DNA of 64,000 nucleotides from Scylla paramamosain (lineage: Eukaryota > Arthropoda > Malacostraca > Decapoda > Portunidae): assembly GCF_035594125.1 (NCBI RefSeq), contig NC_087163.1:1800001-1864000 (forward strand), given 5' to 3'. The notes below the pieces were generated by a model. The model searched no databases. It was given only the letters and a program-made list of their open reading frames with translations, and had not been told where the DNA came from. Shown here in pieces: positions 1-12,701 of this stretch (positions are counted from its first letter, which is position 1; each line of letters starts with the position of its first letter). Position numbers and translations under genes: made by a program.

Positions 1-1542
1 ATGCCATCTTTTGTCATAGTTTCCACAACCTAAAATTTCAACATTTTTCCGCAAACTAAGTAAAATACATTTGTTACCAACTGAATTAAGCTGTGTTATC
101 TGTCTGTCTAATGTTCTGCTTGTATGAAATTCTCAGACCATCTAACCTTTAAGTGGATCTCATCCTGATTCATCAACTGGAAGGAATCAGCGTCTCTAGA
201 TCAATGTTCATTACCACCTCTGTCTTGTTCCTTATTGTCTGACCAACCTCGTGACCGAGACTTCAACTTTATTGTGTCCTCAGTGACCCGGGACAGCCAG
301 CGCACCGCACCGCCTGCCCGTGTGGCTCACCGCCGGGGAGACGTGTCGCACATGTTTGCCTTATCGTAACCTCAATTCCTTCAGCTCATTATATTGAGAT
401 TTTTAATTTTTTTTTATCACTTTTAGATCTTTTGAATACTGTATATTTTCGCGTGCAGTCCCGTCGCTCTGGTGTTGCTCAAGAAGCCATCGAAGAAATG
501 GTGCTCTTTTGACAACATGCCTTTGAAAAAGAGGAACGTGAGGCAATAGTGTGCAGTCTCCACACAGTGACTACTACTCCATGCCACAGACCCACCAGTG
601 TGCGCGGCATGCAACACAGACAGCGGTCTGTGGGATGGAAGCACACATTACACACACTTGAACTAAGGCGACTTCACTCTTTGTTATTCACCTTCTTATG
701 TTCCTGCTGGGTTACTCATATTTTGTTAGTATTATTTCATCATAACTTATTAGTATATTTTTGCTAATATTACTTGATACTCGTTGACAGATGACCTCCC
801 TGGCTGATACTCACACTCACAACAACCACTACTTCAGACTACAACCCACCTTGCACTTTTCAACTTTTGTCACACTATCACCTCATCAAGAATTGCATGA
901 CTGGCGAGATCCTGCACAACATTTAACGTACGACCTTACCACACGCAGTTACCAATTTGGGCACCGGAAACGTCAGCAAAAAAATTATTCGTTGCCTTGT
1001 CTGGAAGTCTCAATTTTCCTCCTTTCCCTCCTTTCAGACAAGTGTCCCCCTTTAATAACAATCAGCCTTTCTTTCCACTAAACACCCTCGTCCTGTTATT
1101 TCCCAAAAACTTTAACTGGAGCTTTCACATCTCAGCTCTTGTTAGATTGCCTCCCATAAAGTTGAGAGTTCTGTGTCATCTTCATCAGTTGTGCAAGGAG
1201 GTGTGGAGAGCAGCCCTCCCTGTGGCAACCTCTGCTCTCATCTTGCAGTTGAAAGGTCATACGTCTCGCCCTCTCCCCTTCCTTTAATTGACTATCTTCG
1301 GGTTCTCATAGTTTACTGCAGTGTTGCATCTGTATTGTTCTCCCCTATCAGTGCTTTACAGTCACTGTTCTCACCTCAGTTGCTTACCTTCTTTTCTTCA
1401 GCGTCTCTGCTTAAAAATTCCTTTTATTTTTTACTCCGTCTACTTCATTGATGAAAGAATACCAAGCAATAAATACCAATGAACATTTCTTATTCATTGC
1501 ATTCGTATCATAACTACTTGCTTTTGTTGATTTTTTTTCATG

Positions 1543-1544
<2 letters not shown>
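1..1544. other. Non-coding stretch, no gene recognised
   Basis: I see no conserved protein, RNA gene or repeat family here. The sequence is of mixed composition, becoming pyrimidine-rich on the + strand from about 990 to 1440. Open frames are short (under 100 codons), overlap each other and show no family motif. Confidence 0.6.

Positions 1545-1603
<59 letters not shown>
1545..1603. repeat. (AC)n microsatellite
   Basis: About 30 uninterrupted AC units. It is the left partner of an opposite-strand (TG)n tract that begins 94 bases downstream, so the two are complementary and could pair within one strand. Confidence 0.97.
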
Positions 1604-1605
<2 letters not shown>

Positions 1606-1695
1606 ATGCAAAATTTAGTCCACCCTCAACAAAAATTAATTACCTTGCACAGGAGACAGGTGTGTTGCGAGGCAGCCAGTGTCCACCAGCGACAG

Positions 1696-1825
<130 letters not shown>

Positions 1826-3469
1826 CATAATGTTGATATGTTTTGATACTAAAGACAAAATTATAAAAAAAATATATATATTAACTCTAAAACCACATCG
1901 CCGCTTTTTAAATTTCTCCCTCATCTTTATGAAAATTATTCCGCCTTTCCTCATTACAATACTGATAGTAAATAGTGACCAATGATCCGCCATTACCACA
2001 GCAGTCCTCGACACAGTGATAACCAGACATCAGACACGTAGAAATCTGGAACTAGATGAAGGCCAGTCATAATACATTGTAGTTTAGTGTTCCTATGGTG
2101 TGGCAGGCCAGCGTGTGTTGCACTCTGCCTAATGAAGGTTTGCCTTGCAGCGCCTCATCCCTCCGTCAGCGTGTCGCCTTACTAACGCCTTACAGACACT
2201 GCCTCAACTCTCGCTCTCCTGCAGGTCGCCGGAGAGCAGTGCAGCGCCGCCCGACCCTCGCTAGTGTTATTGAGGAGGTTTAAGCAGGCCCTGGGAGAGG
2301 CCGTGCCCGTACCAGCTTAGTCTGCCAGTGGTAAGAGGCGCCTCATCTTGGCCCTGACTCTTATTGTGTGGCCGCAGCGCATGTGTGGCGGCCTCCGTGG
2401 TGCCTGTGTGTGCCGTGGCGGCTGCCTCTTGGTGTCTTGATGGTTTTCGTGTCTCCGTCCTGTCCGTGATCCTCGCCACGACCCATAGCCGTCCTTGTCT
2501 CTCCCTGTCCTTCCCACCTCCTCTGCCACACTCTTCACTTTATCCACACACTGTTATTCCCTCCACACCATTCCCCTCCTCCATCACTATCTCCACTCCA
2601 TCCGCCAATTCCCTCACACCATTCTCATTCATATCTCCAATCTTCCCCTCACCGTGCTGCCCTCATCTCGCCTCCCACGCACCATCCTCGCCTTCATACT
2701 CCAAACTCTCCCATTCTATCCCCACCTCCATGCCATCACCGCCCTCGCGCCATTCCAGCCCCACACACTGCACTCTTCACCTGTAATGGTAACAATGAAG
2801 AGGAAGAGTCCAGATAGTAGTGAAAATTTGCAAGTTTAATAGTTTAGATGTTTGTAAATGAGTGAAGATTTGAAGGCGTGAAGTCTAGTCATAAGATGTG
2901 CGCTCCAAAACTCGTTATGTAAATATCTTTAATACTTTTCATACCGTATTAGTTGTTTTTTTTACTCTTCCTCTCATTGTGCGAATATCTCAGTCTGAAT
3001 CTTTTTACGTTCACCATCAGCTGTGTCCTCGCCTTCAATTACCAGCCAGCACCCCCTCCCACCCCTTGCCTTACGGACGTTCCTTACATCGCAGGCACTC
3101 TCTGAACAACTAAATGATGGAATGAATAGACTAAATATTCCCTTAAGATGGTAACTTCTCGCTGTTAACTTGCTTTTCAGTACAGCCCCCAACATCTTAA
3201 GTTCTCGTAAATAACTGATGATGTACGTATTGAAGTAAATAAATGTATATATAAATAAGTAAATAAACAAAGCTCCCAACTCATGTTCATCTTGCCGACA
3301 CACACCCCGCCCCCTCCCCAGCACACACCCCGTCCCCTCCCCAACACACACCCTCTCCCCCAATCACCCACAACAGACACCTGCCCCCTTCCCCCAGCGC
3401 GCCTGCCACCGGTTGAGGCTGCCTGACATAACTGTGATGCCGCAGGACAGTAGGCGTCCATCACAGCGA
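1826..3469. other. Non-coding stretch, no gene recognised
   Basis: A GC-richer patch spans about 2090-2480. A pyrimidine-rich C/T/A stretch follows at about 2490-2780. No exon with a family match was seen. A C-rich run near 3299-3390 has degenerate repeats of a CACACCCC-like motif. Confidence 0.55.
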
Positions 3470-3824
3470 GGTGGTGGTGGTGGTGGTGGTGGTGGTAGTG
3501 GTTGGTAGTGGTGGTGGTGGCAGATTGACTGTCTTCATTACCACCTCAACCAGATCTGTCACCACCATCAACACCACTACGACACTTCAGTCAGTCAGTC
3601 ACCCACTCGTTCACTCATACAATAAATCAGTCACCCTCATCTCACCACCACCACCACCACCACCGCCACCATCACCAGCACCACCACCAATACATCACCT
3701 ACTCGGCAAAATTACTCTCGTATCTCACAGAGGTGTAGCGCTCCCCCCTTCCGCTGTGTGCTACTAATGTCCTACTCCTGCTGCTACTACTACTACTACT
3801 ACTACTTCTACTTTTACTGCTACA

Positions 3825-3855
<31 letters not shown>

Positions 3856-3870
3856 TTATTGCTGCTGCTT

Positions 3871-3910
<40 letters not shown>

Positions 3911-4190
3911 CCTTGCCTATACCACCCCTATCATGATCACCTTCACTACTGCTACTACCACTCCTAACACCACCACCACACCACACTTTCATCACCTCAC
4001 AACTACTGCGTCGCTAACCAGTTCACGACCACTATCTTGCCATCCAACGACCAGCACGACCTGTATTGTAATCGTCCCCACCTTCAGGTTACAAAGACCA
4101 CTGCCATCACCATTACCACCACCACCACCATTATCCTCCCACCCTCACCAGTACCACCACCACCATCACCATCACCATACAAATAGAAAA
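3470..4190. repeat. Trinucleotide microsatellite cluster
   Basis: Successive tracts are (GGT)n at 3470-3522, (CAC)n at 3643-3689, (CTA)n at about 3769-3910 and degenerate (CAC)n at 3968-4175. Long open frames here encode poly-Val, poly-Tyr or poly-Ser and reflect the repeats only. Confidence 0.93.
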
Positions 4191-4225
4191 TCAATAATGC
4201 TGTAAGTACAATAGCAATAGTAAAG

Positions 4226-4227
<2 letters not shown>

Positions 4228-4313
<86 letters not shown>
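4228..4313. repeat. (CT)n microsatellite
   Basis: About 43 uninterrupted CT units, pyrimidines on the + strand. Pyrimidine-rich sequence continues to about 4470. Confidence 0.97.
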
Positions 4314-4315
<2 letters not shown>

Positions 4316-4564
4316 TCCTCGCTCATTTTTCCATTTCTTTCAATCTGTTTTTTTTTCTATTCTTCCTTACTTTTTGTCATCTGCTGTCTCCTTATATTTC
4401 TTTCTCATTATCTTCTTACCCTCTCTTCCTTCACCTTTCTTTCCTTCCTTTTCCTTTCCTTTTCTTCGCCTAGTAATTCTTCACCACCACTACCACCACC
4501 ATCACCACCACCACCATCACCATACAAAATCAGCCAGACACTCACTCACTTCGGCAAGAAAAGC

Positions 4565-4568
<4 letters not shown>

Positions 4569-4601
<33 letters not shown>
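4569..4601. repeat. (TG)n microsatellite
   Basis: About 16 TG units, preceded by an interrupted (CAC)n tract at about 4484-4525. Confidence 0.95.
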
Positions 4602-4602
<1 letters not shown>

Positions 4603-5330
4603 GTCTTCGCTCCTTCCTTCAGTCCCCCCCATCCACCCAACCCACCAACCCACCGACCAACTTACCCTTTTCGAGTCCCTCCGCGCCTCCCTTCTCGTCA
4701 TCACCACCTTTGTTGCCGTCATCACCATTACTCTTGACGTTCTCCTTCATTTTCCTTTATTGCACGCTCGCACTCCCATCAAACCCGCGAGTCGACCTCC
4801 CCCTCCTTGTTCTCTCCCTATACCGCCCCTCTGCTCCCTCCTCGCCAGCTCCCGGTCACCTCCTCCCTCTCCCCTACATTCTCTCCACCGGCAAACCTAG
4901 TTACTCTTCCAGGAATTTCCATTAAATCAAGTCTTTCCCCCCTCCTCCCTCCCACTCTCATTTAATGGTTCTAAATGATTAAATTGTGGATGCCGGACAC
5001 TTGACTTTTCCTTCATTTGCTGTCAGTGTCTGGTGTGTCTCCTCCTCTCGCGTGCCGGTGGCTGTGCTGTGCTGTGCTGTGCTATACTGAAGCAGCAATT
5101 AAATAAAGTTGTTGTAGTGTTGCCCTGTCCCATTCCAGCAATAGAATATTCACCAAGGTACTTATTCACTGTCATTTCTTTCATCCCCTTGTTCTTCTTG
5201 TTCTTCCTTTTCTTTCCCTTCTTCTTCTTCGTCACTTTCTCCTTCTTGCTCACTGCTTCCCGTCCCCCCCTTCACTATTGACCTCCTTCTTCCTTGCCCT
5301 CTTCCCTATCATTCCTCCCTCAGTGGCCAT

Positions 5331-5441
5331 CCCTCCTCCTCCTCTTCCTCCTCCTCCTCCTCCTCCTCCTCCTCCCGTGCAGTACATTGGCGTCTTGGGT
5401 GAGTCGTGAGTTCGTGTTGCTTCTTGTTGCTGCTGCCACTG

Positions 5442-5489
<48 letters not shown>
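5331..5489. repeat. (CCT)n then (TG)n microsatellites
   Basis: A (CCT)n tract covers about 5331-5375 and a (TG)n tract covers 5443-5489, separated by about 70 bases of unique sequence. Confidence 0.94.
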
Positions 5490-5490
<1 letters not shown>

Positions 5491-5840
5491 ATGACGCACA
5501 GCCGCAGCTCCTCGTCCTGTTCCCACACAGTGTTGTCGTTTGTAGTGTACGTGTAGAAGCCGCCACGTGCTGTGTTGTGTTGCTGTACTTAGTGTTGCGT
5601 TGGTCTGTGTAAGTACGTATCTATGTAAGTGTTGCGTCCATGTCACGTACTGCACCGGTATACACGTACGACCACTGCACTTGATGTTGTGTTGCGTGTT
5701 GTGCGTTGCGTAGTGTTGCTGTTGTTATTGTTATTTTTGTTCCCCGGTGGACATTGACACTGTGACCACCACTGAGTGATGTGTATGTAGTGGTGTCCCC
5801 GTGTCCCATGGCTGGCGGTGCACGGCTCACTGCCAGGACG

Positions 5841-5843
<3 letters not shown>

Positions 5844-5902
<59 letters not shown>

Positions 5903-6166
5903 TGTGTGGCGTGCTGTCATTCATCTTGGTGTTTTAAATTATTGGTTTCTGTCCACACTCGACTCCTTCACTACTACTGCTACTACCACTACTACTACTA
6001 CTGTTGCCGCTACTACTACTACTACTACTACTACTGTCGCTGTTGTTGCTGTTACTTCCTTTGTCCTCCTCCTTTTCCTCTTCCTCCTCCACCTTCCTCT
6101 TATACCATCCATGTGATAACTTACGTACTTCCATCACTACCACCACCACCACCACCACCACCATAA
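5844..6166. repeat. Compound (GT)n, (ACT)n, (ACC)n cluster
   Basis: (GT)n spans 5844-5908, interrupted (ACT)n/(GCT)n about 5968-6050, and (ACC)n about 6136-6165. No coding signal lies between them. Confidence 0.93.
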
Positions 6167-6419
6167 GCACCACCACCAGCACAAATTTCACTATTGATCA
6201 CCATACGCAGTCGGTGGTCACAGATTACCTTCTCGCACCTCAAGATCGTGGCGCACACACAGTACTGCTCAGGCCTTCCAGTGCTGTGTATGGCTGTTGT
6301 TGTACGTTGTTCTTGCTGACGCTCTTGTTGTTGTTGTTGCTGCAGCTATTAATGTCGCTGTCACTGTTAATAATTGATGTTGCTGGCTATCTATCATTTA
6401 TGTCGTTGATGTTGCAGTA

Positions 6420-6540
6420 GCTGTTGTTGTTATTGTTGTTATTGTTATTGTTATTATTATTATTATTGTTGTTGTTGCTGTTTTATCGTCGTGTATTTAT
6501 ATTACCGTACGTATGTAGACTTTATTGCATGTCTATACGT

Positions 6541-6603
<63 letters not shown>
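6420..6603. repeat. (TTG/TTA)n then (AC)n microsatellites
   Basis: An interrupted (TTG)n/(TTA)n tract covers 6420-6480. A pure (AC)n tract follows at 6544-6603. Confidence 0.94.
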
Positions 6604-6604
<1 letters not shown>

Positions 6605-6859
6605 ACGTCCCTCCTCTCCCCTCCTTCACATAACGGATGAGTCTAGCACGTGATTGTAATGTATTGTGTGTAATAATGTATAATAACAGCTTAGGACGTG
6701 GAGCGCCGCCCCTTCTCCTCGGTGCCCCCTCTCCTACTGCTGGCGTGGGTGCTGTGGTGGGCCTGGCAAGTGGGCACGTGAGGGGCGACGCGTGTTTTGA
6801 GCGGCCCAGTATTGGTAGTAATTAACTTATTAGGCTTTATGTGTGCCCCTTTTAACCCA

Positions 6860-6903
6860 CTACGACCCAGGCACGACCCAGGTACGAGCCAGGTACGACC
6901 CAG
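6860..6903. repeat. 11-bp tandem repeat, four copies
   Basis: Four consecutive 11-bp units of the form GTACGACCCAG (starts 6860, 6871, 6882, 6893) differ by one or two bases. A partial fifth unit starts at 6904. Confidence 0.9.
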
Positions 6904-7266
6904 GTATGACCTCCCCGGTGCTCTGGTCCTGCTGCCCCGTAATTATGCCTCCTTAGGGGTCACTTGTGCGGCCCACCTTTAATTATTTCCTTACAGGTGG
7001 ACAGGGGAGTGTGTAGGTGGGTGGGGTGCAGGTCCCGCATCCTCTCCCCCTTCCCACCTCCCCAGGACCCGCCACGCCTCCACGCCAAGGTTTGTCAGGC
7101 GCGTGTCGTCTTGCTTCACACCATTCCTTCCACCACGCCAGGCTTTTTCTCCCTGCAAGAATGAGGGCGCGTCGTAACAATATTTCTGAGGGATTTATTG
7201 CGACATTTGTTTTGAAGGATTTTCTTGGAACAGCATTATGATTTTATAACTGCTGCCGAGGTGTCG

Positions 7267-7268
<2 letters not shown>

Positions 7269-7301
<33 letters not shown>
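7269..7301. repeat. (TG)n microsatellite
   Basis: About 16 uninterrupted TG units. Confidence 0.95.
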
Positions 7302-7302
<1 letters not shown>

Positions 7303-9299
7303 GTGGGGGAGGGGACGAGGCGAGCCCGGAAGACCCTTGTGAGGCAGTGGCTGGCCGGGGGACCAAGGGGGACCAAGGGAAAGGGAGTACGCCGCGAATG
7401 TTACCTGTATTGATTATACTTACAGGCTGGTGTGGCAACGAGGCCGAGCCACCACCACATACACCACCACACACCACCACACACACCACACACACCACAC
7501 ACCATGCCACACACACATGCCATCAAGAAAATCTCTAAGCGAACTTCCTTCACGCTGGCCCCATCAGTGGCAGGGACAGGGAAGGCGTGCATGGGAGCTT
7601 CAGGGGCAGTGCAGTGACGCCCCTTGACGCCTAGTCCTGGGACTGGAGGTTAGCCCACAGGTGTCGTCGGGCAGCCCAGCAGCGCGTCATCAGCCAACAG
7701 TGTCTCCCAGCCTGGCCTTCTCACTGCTGAAATTTACATAATGGAATTTGCTTCAAACTTTGGCTGTTGTGTCTCGCCGCTCCGCTGCGCGCCGCCCCGC
7801 CACGGTGGTGTAGCTGCGCACTTGGCACCCGTGAGAACGCCGCCTTCGCGCCTATTACCGCCATTTCTTACATTCGGCAGCAGGGGATACCCGGCACCGA
7901 GCTGAACAAGCCGCCGCCTCCCGCCCGTGACATTATCTCCGTCACCTTCTAATAACCATGGCAATACACTAACCGAGCATGACGCCCCGGCACGCCACGC
8001 CAGCCACACCACCACCGCGGAAAGTCAATACCACTACACACCACCCTTACGCTAACCACACGCCCCCGCTGTACCGCTGCTGAGGAACACCCTGCGCCCC
8101 TTGGGAAGCACACACAGCGAGGCACGGCGCCTCCTTCACCCGCTATTGTTGTATTGCACACCAAACTTGTGATAAAAACTGTTTACATGAACACACTAAA
8201 AGTTAAGGAGTCTCTGTAGCTTGAGAGGAACATAACTTGTTACTACGCGGACCAGAGGGAAAGACAACAACAAGCTGACAGTGTATACAGTAGTGGAGGC
8301 TCGCGGCACCTGAGTGGTGAGTGGGCTGCCCAGCGAGGCGCCACTCATACACAGGGGTGAGAGCAGCTGTCCCCGCGTGGCACTAACACCAGGAATGTCA
8401 TCCACCTACTCACACTGTCACCCTCCATACCATCCTGGGCACAACTTTCTGTAGTTCAGGTTTTGGGAATTTTTCCTGTGATGGGACTGAAATTTTCAAT
8501 AGCGAATATCGTCAAGCGCAGGCAAGTCTACTCTAAAGGAAAAAAAACAATTGGTGGATAAGTGCATAAGAACAAACCTTCAGTGTTACGGTGGGTCAGC
8601 GTCGCGGCTCAGGTCTTTGCGATGTTTCACTGATGTAGCTCGAGTTCCTCATTGATAATTAATATAATCGCGTTTTAGGAGGCATACTACAAGGAAGACT
8701 TTATTTGGTGGGTGAGGGAGCACACGAACAGTATTGCCGTACATAACCAAATGTGGAGGAAAGACGTGTAATTAGTAAGGTAAAAAATATACGTAAAAAA
8801 TTCTAGAGGAAAGTCATAAATTACTGGATAAACAAAAATACAAACACCATTACCATTTATGTATAGATTAAGCCTTCATGGATGACAGAAATGAAGTCTT
8901 GAAGGAAAACCTGAACTAATGGATACGGGAATAAATACGAGGAGCATAAACAGTTCAGTACAAGTTAAATCTTCCGCTGCACAATGTACTTCCCTCTCCC
9001 CATCAGAAACAGAAAAAATACAAATTGATCGTTTAGGCGAAACAAAACAAAGGCAACGAGGCCCCAGCGAGTCGTGAGTCAGGCTCCTCTCGGCCGCAAC
9101 CACTTAACTATCCCCCGGAGCACAACAAGTAAACAGCCTCCGTTCCTCGAGCCTTTCAGTAGAAGTGTAGAAAAATCCCCTCGTAACTTCAGAACAATTC
9201 TCGAGTTTCATTTCTCAAAGTTTTTCTGTGAGATGCTGTGTTTTATCCCGTGTTTTTTGTACGAATGTCTAATGGGGTGAGCTGTCTTTGTGTGAGTAA

Positions 9300-9492
9300 C
9301 CATTTCACTGTTATTCGTGACGTGGTTTCTTCATCACAAAGCACTTTAAAATATTTCCTATTATACATCCATTTCTAAACATTATACTGGTAAGAGATTT
9401 GGAAATTTCTTCTTTTCCCTTTCCCTTGATTGCGAGTGCCTGTAACGATCATGTGTACAGTGCTTTTAGTGTCGCAGTGAAAGGGGCAAACG
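9300..9492 (+). repeat. Dispersed repeat family C, copy 1
   Basis: This segment aligns by eye along its whole length with 13419-13645 and 54691-54915. Shared landmarks in the same order are a TTTCACTGTTATT-like start, TCACAAAGCA, a CCATTTCTAAACATTA-like block, a TTTGGAAATTTC-like block, GTGCCTGTAA and a terminal CAGTGAAAGGGG-like block. I infer a diverged interspersed repeat of about 200-225 bp of unknown class. No coding capacity or terminal repeats were seen. Confidence 0.65.
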
Positions 9493-9619
9493 CGGCAAAC
9501 TGACGCTCTTCGAGTCTCAGAATTTCAATAAAGGCCATTCTCTTGTTTGGAGCATCGCGGAAACACAGATATTGACCTGAAGGCGGGACAAACTGGCCAG
9601 GAGAGGTCAGCCAGCGCCG

Positions 9620-9630
9620 GGGATCGAACC
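9620..9630 (-). other. tRNA B-box-like sequence (possible SINE relic)
   Basis: Read on the minus strand the 11-mer is GGTTCGATCCC, matching the pol III internal B box GGTTCGANNCC. It sits in the loop of a 6-bp inverted repeat (CCAGCG/CGCTGG). I found no clear partner A box, so a full tRNA is not supported. A degraded tRNA-derived SINE is the likeliest source. Confidence 0.35.
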
Positions 9631-10154
9631 GCTGGGGGACACTTAAGGTAAACGTGAGTCCAACACGAAAACAATCTGGCCAGAAGTAATTAAAGCACCA
9701 GTGGATGTTTGGGCTGCTTCCACTGTCTTATTACTGCACCAGCAAACATTTACAGTCTTCCCATAAACAATATTAAATTTAGATTACACCCTTCTATTTT
9801 TATTTTTTTTTTTTTTTGTTCTTATGCTTCTATGTCTTCAGCTTTAACCACTTTCTATATAAGATTGCGTTTCCTTGCTAACCTTTTCCACTCTTTTTCA
9901 GTCTTGTGTATCCCGTCCCCTGAGGTTCTTTTGTTGCACGTTAGTTTTTTGTTTTTTTTTACATTTTTTTTATATATCATCGTGGGAGTAATGTAGTTAG
10001 GTCAGTCAGCCTTCGTAGGGGATGAATCTACTGTTGTCGGAAGTTCCTGTGTTGAGCTACACCAGATAATCACCAATACCACTATATGCTGCTACTACTG
10101 GGAGGAGGAAGAAAAGGAGGAGGAGGAGGAAGACAACCGGAAAAATCGTCTCTG

Positions 10155-10173
10155 AATAATAATAATAATAATA

Positions 10174-10219
<46 letters not shown>
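10155..10219. repeat. (AAT)n microsatellite
   Basis: About 21 ATA/AAT units with one G interruption. It is preceded by a short interrupted (GGA)n tract at 10100-10135. Confidence 0.95.
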
Positions 10220-10607
10220 GTACAGCAGAGTGAGGGAGGGGGCGGGTGGCGGTGAGGCGCGGCGGAGGCAGGAGTCCTTGTCTAATGCATAGGAAATGTG
10301 TCGCTTTAGCTTAGATGGGGCGGCGGAAGGAAGGAGGGAGGGAGGGAGGGAGTCACGGCTCAACCTTAGGCACGCTATGGCAGGCCTGATCCATGGGGCG
10401 TTTTTTTCACTTCAGAGAGACGAGAAGTACGCGTCTGTTTATGCCTCATTGAGCGCCTGGGGATGTTATGTAGATCAACCATTGGCCTGAGCTTTATTTT
10501 TCATTCCTTCTTCCTTTTTTTGGTGGCCTTAGAGAGATTTATGTTAGGTTAAGTTAGGTTTCCCTGTTTAACTTATTCTACCGTATCCTCTCCAGTAGTA
10601 CAAGATC

Positions 10608-10681
10608 TTCTACTGGCCAAGGGCAATAAAAAGAGCGAAAAAAAAATAAATAAAAAGTTTATTGAGAGTGCCAGTTCCAAA
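10608..10681 (-). repeat. Dispersed repeat family B, copy 1
   Basis: On the minus strand this reads GGAACTGGCAC, then a T/A-rich run with TTATTTATT, then TTGCCCTTGGCCAGTA. The same order (GGACTGGCAC, T-rich run, TTGTTGCTCTCGGCCAGAG) occurs on the + strand at 25170-25260, and its second half at 14217-14260. I infer the 3' part of a short interspersed element. Confidence 0.6.
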
Positions 10682-10687
10682 AGAAAG

Positions 10688-11230
10688 GTCACCATTTGTT
10701 CTGCCCACCTCATTAATGTAAGAGCTTGTATTGTTGTTCTTTCGTCTTTTTGTTGGTAAACTCTCACTTTCTGGCTTGTTTCTGTGCTTCTTTTTTTTTA
10801 TTCTACGATTTTCTACTTACTGCCAATTTTTTTTTTTCCACCTCACAAGTGCAAGAGTTAAAACTGTTACTCTTTCGTCTTTTTTTTTCCTTTTCCATCG
10901 GTTTACTCCATAAGTTTCTGCCAGTTTATATTCTTTATTTTTCTTTCCAACGCCTTTCTACTTACTGTCACAGTTTTTTTTCTTTCCGCCTCACAAATGC
11001 AAGAGTTAGTATCGTTACTCTTTCATCTTTTTTTCTCTTTTCTTTTACTGGTAAACTACATAACTCTGCGTTTTTTCTTCCTCCTTCGACTGTCTACTTA
11101 CTGTCACCATTTATTCTGTCCACTTCACTGATGCAAGAGTTGGTATTGTTATTCCTCAGTCTTTTAATGGTAAATTCTATAACTCTGCCTGTTTTTTTTT
11201 TTTTCCTGTTTTTCCCCTTCCTACGACTTA
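10688..11230 (+). repeat. Tandem repeat, ~132-148 bp unit, four copies
   Basis: Four diverged units are recognisable by a shared block order: CCACCTCAC-like, GCAAGAGTT-like (10719, 10851, 10999, 11133), TACTCTTTCGTCTTTT-like, GGTAAACTC-like and TTCTACTTACTGTC-like. Spacings between successive GCAAGAGTT blocks are 132, 148 and 134 bases. Differences are mostly in T-run length. An open frame across it (10726-11415, 229 codons) is Phe/Leu/Ser-rich, a product of the T-rich strand, and I do not accept it as coding. Confidence 0.8.
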
Positions 11231-11559
11231 AGCTGTTTGAAATGAAGAGCATCAGAACACCTCCGGAAAGAAATAGGCCTATCCATTTAGACGTCTTCTT
11301 TTATCACACTTCTGGGAGAGCAGCCGATGAACTAACCTTTTCTCCGTCTTCTCCCGACCCCTTGGACAGCTTCCTTCACCACCGTCACCACCATCACCAC
11401 CAACACCTAACCTAAGTCTGCTCACCCTCAATGTAGCAAGGTTAGGTGATCTTCTTGTGACATTTCTTATCTTTTTTTACGACTCCTCTTCTCCAAGTTT
11501 TTCTCATTTTATTCCTGGCACGCCAACTTTTTATCCAGACAGTATCCTCGTTTTTTTAA

Positions 11560-12140
11560 GACTGGCCGCCTGTCTCCCTCTCTCTCTCTCTCTCTCCCTC
11601 CCTCCCTCCCTCCCTCCCTCCAGAAGCGTTCGTCCTTGAAGCAGGAAAAAATGTTGTTTGTGTAGAATCCTTATAACGTTCACCTGCCTTCTTTCAAGCC
11701 TCCATTTGTCCTATACCTCCACCTTCACCCTCTCCCACGTCATAACTTCTCTCTGTTTCATGCTCCAGTCTTCATCTGTCTTATGTCTCAGTCTTCCTCT
11801 GTCCCATGTCCCAGCTTCTCTTTGTTCATTGTCCTATCATCCCTCACATATCACAGCCTCCCTCTGCCTCACGTCCTAACCTCTCTCTTTCCCATGTTCA
11901 AACTTTCCTCTACCTCCATGTTCCAGCCTCTTTTTTGTCATATATCCCAGTCACTATCTCTCCCAAGTCCCAACCTCCCTTCGTTTTGTGTCCCAGCCCC
12001 AACCTGTCCCATGTCACAGCCTCCATCTGTCCCATGTCCCATCCTATCTCTGTCCCCCTACCCAGCTTCCTTCTGTTCTATGCCTCTCCCTCTCCCTGTC
12101 CCATTTCTCTGCCTCACTCTTTCCTGTGACACGATCCGTC
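11560..12140 (+). repeat. Pyrimidine-rich degenerate repeat (TCCCATGTCCCAGC-like)
   Basis: A (TC)n/(TCCC)n tract at 11575-11622 is followed by about 450 bases in which CTGTCCCATGTCCCAGCCTC-like units recur at irregular spacing (about 20-35 bases). Both strands have open frames here from the composition bias. Confidence 0.6.
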
Positions 12141-12662
12141 CACCCACCGCACCATCCCAGCCTAGCTAGTCCAGGTGGGGTCCGCTAGCCAGCTTCATAA
12201 AAAAAAAAAAAAAAGAGTCAGAAAACAGACCCCAGTCAATCTCGAGGTGAGGGTTGGGTACACATCAAGCCTGACTCTCCTTCGATCTCTTTCCTGTTTT
12301 GAGTCTTTACACCAGGTCTTTTTATGCTTAGACTTGCAGGGTTCAGTGGACTTCACCACCTGTATGAGCAAATAAGTGAAGTTATGATCAGAGGTATATC
12401 AATCTTCTCATTTCTACTGTGTTTTAGGCTTTTCCTTCATTCTGATACCCTCTAATTCCCTGATAGTCAATAAAAACTTGATATCGCTTGAGGTCAGAGG
12501 GTTTAAGCTTAAAGTGAAACAAATAGATGCAATGGAAGTGAGTGGCATGTTCCTCGACTGTTGGCCGCAACTTAGTGTGTTTGCACGCGTCAAATGGGAG
12601 AAGCCTCGTGTCCCAGGCCTGTTTGTGACCCAGCCGGCCTGTCGTAAGGAACACAAATGGCA

Positions 12663-12664
<2 letters not shown>

Positions 12665-12696
<32 letters not shown>
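12665..12696. repeat. (CA)n microsatellite
   Basis: Sixteen uninterrupted CA units. Confidence 0.95.

Positions 12697-12701
<5 letters not shown>

Larger units (their letters stand above)
6604..9299. other. Repeat-poor, GC-richer non-coding stretch
   Basis: This is one of the longer stretches with few microsatellites, apart from (TG)n at 7269-7301 and a degenerate CAC/CACA tract at about 7450-7525. GC content is visibly higher from 6690 to 8420. I looked for conserved exons on both strands and recognised none. Open frames are under 95 codons. Confidence 0.55.

Noticed and set aside
10543..10561. TTAGG-like telomeric motif (GTTAGGTTAAGTTAGGTT)
   Set aside because: Only two imperfect TTAGG units are present, with an AAG interruption. 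That is too short for an interstitial telomere array and expected by chance in a T-rich region.
10726..11415. 229-codon + strand frame over the ~135-bp tandem array
   Set aside because: Phe/Leu/Ser-rich composition follows from the T-rich strand, and unit lengths (132, 148, 134) are not all multiples of three, so a conserved repeat protein is excluded.
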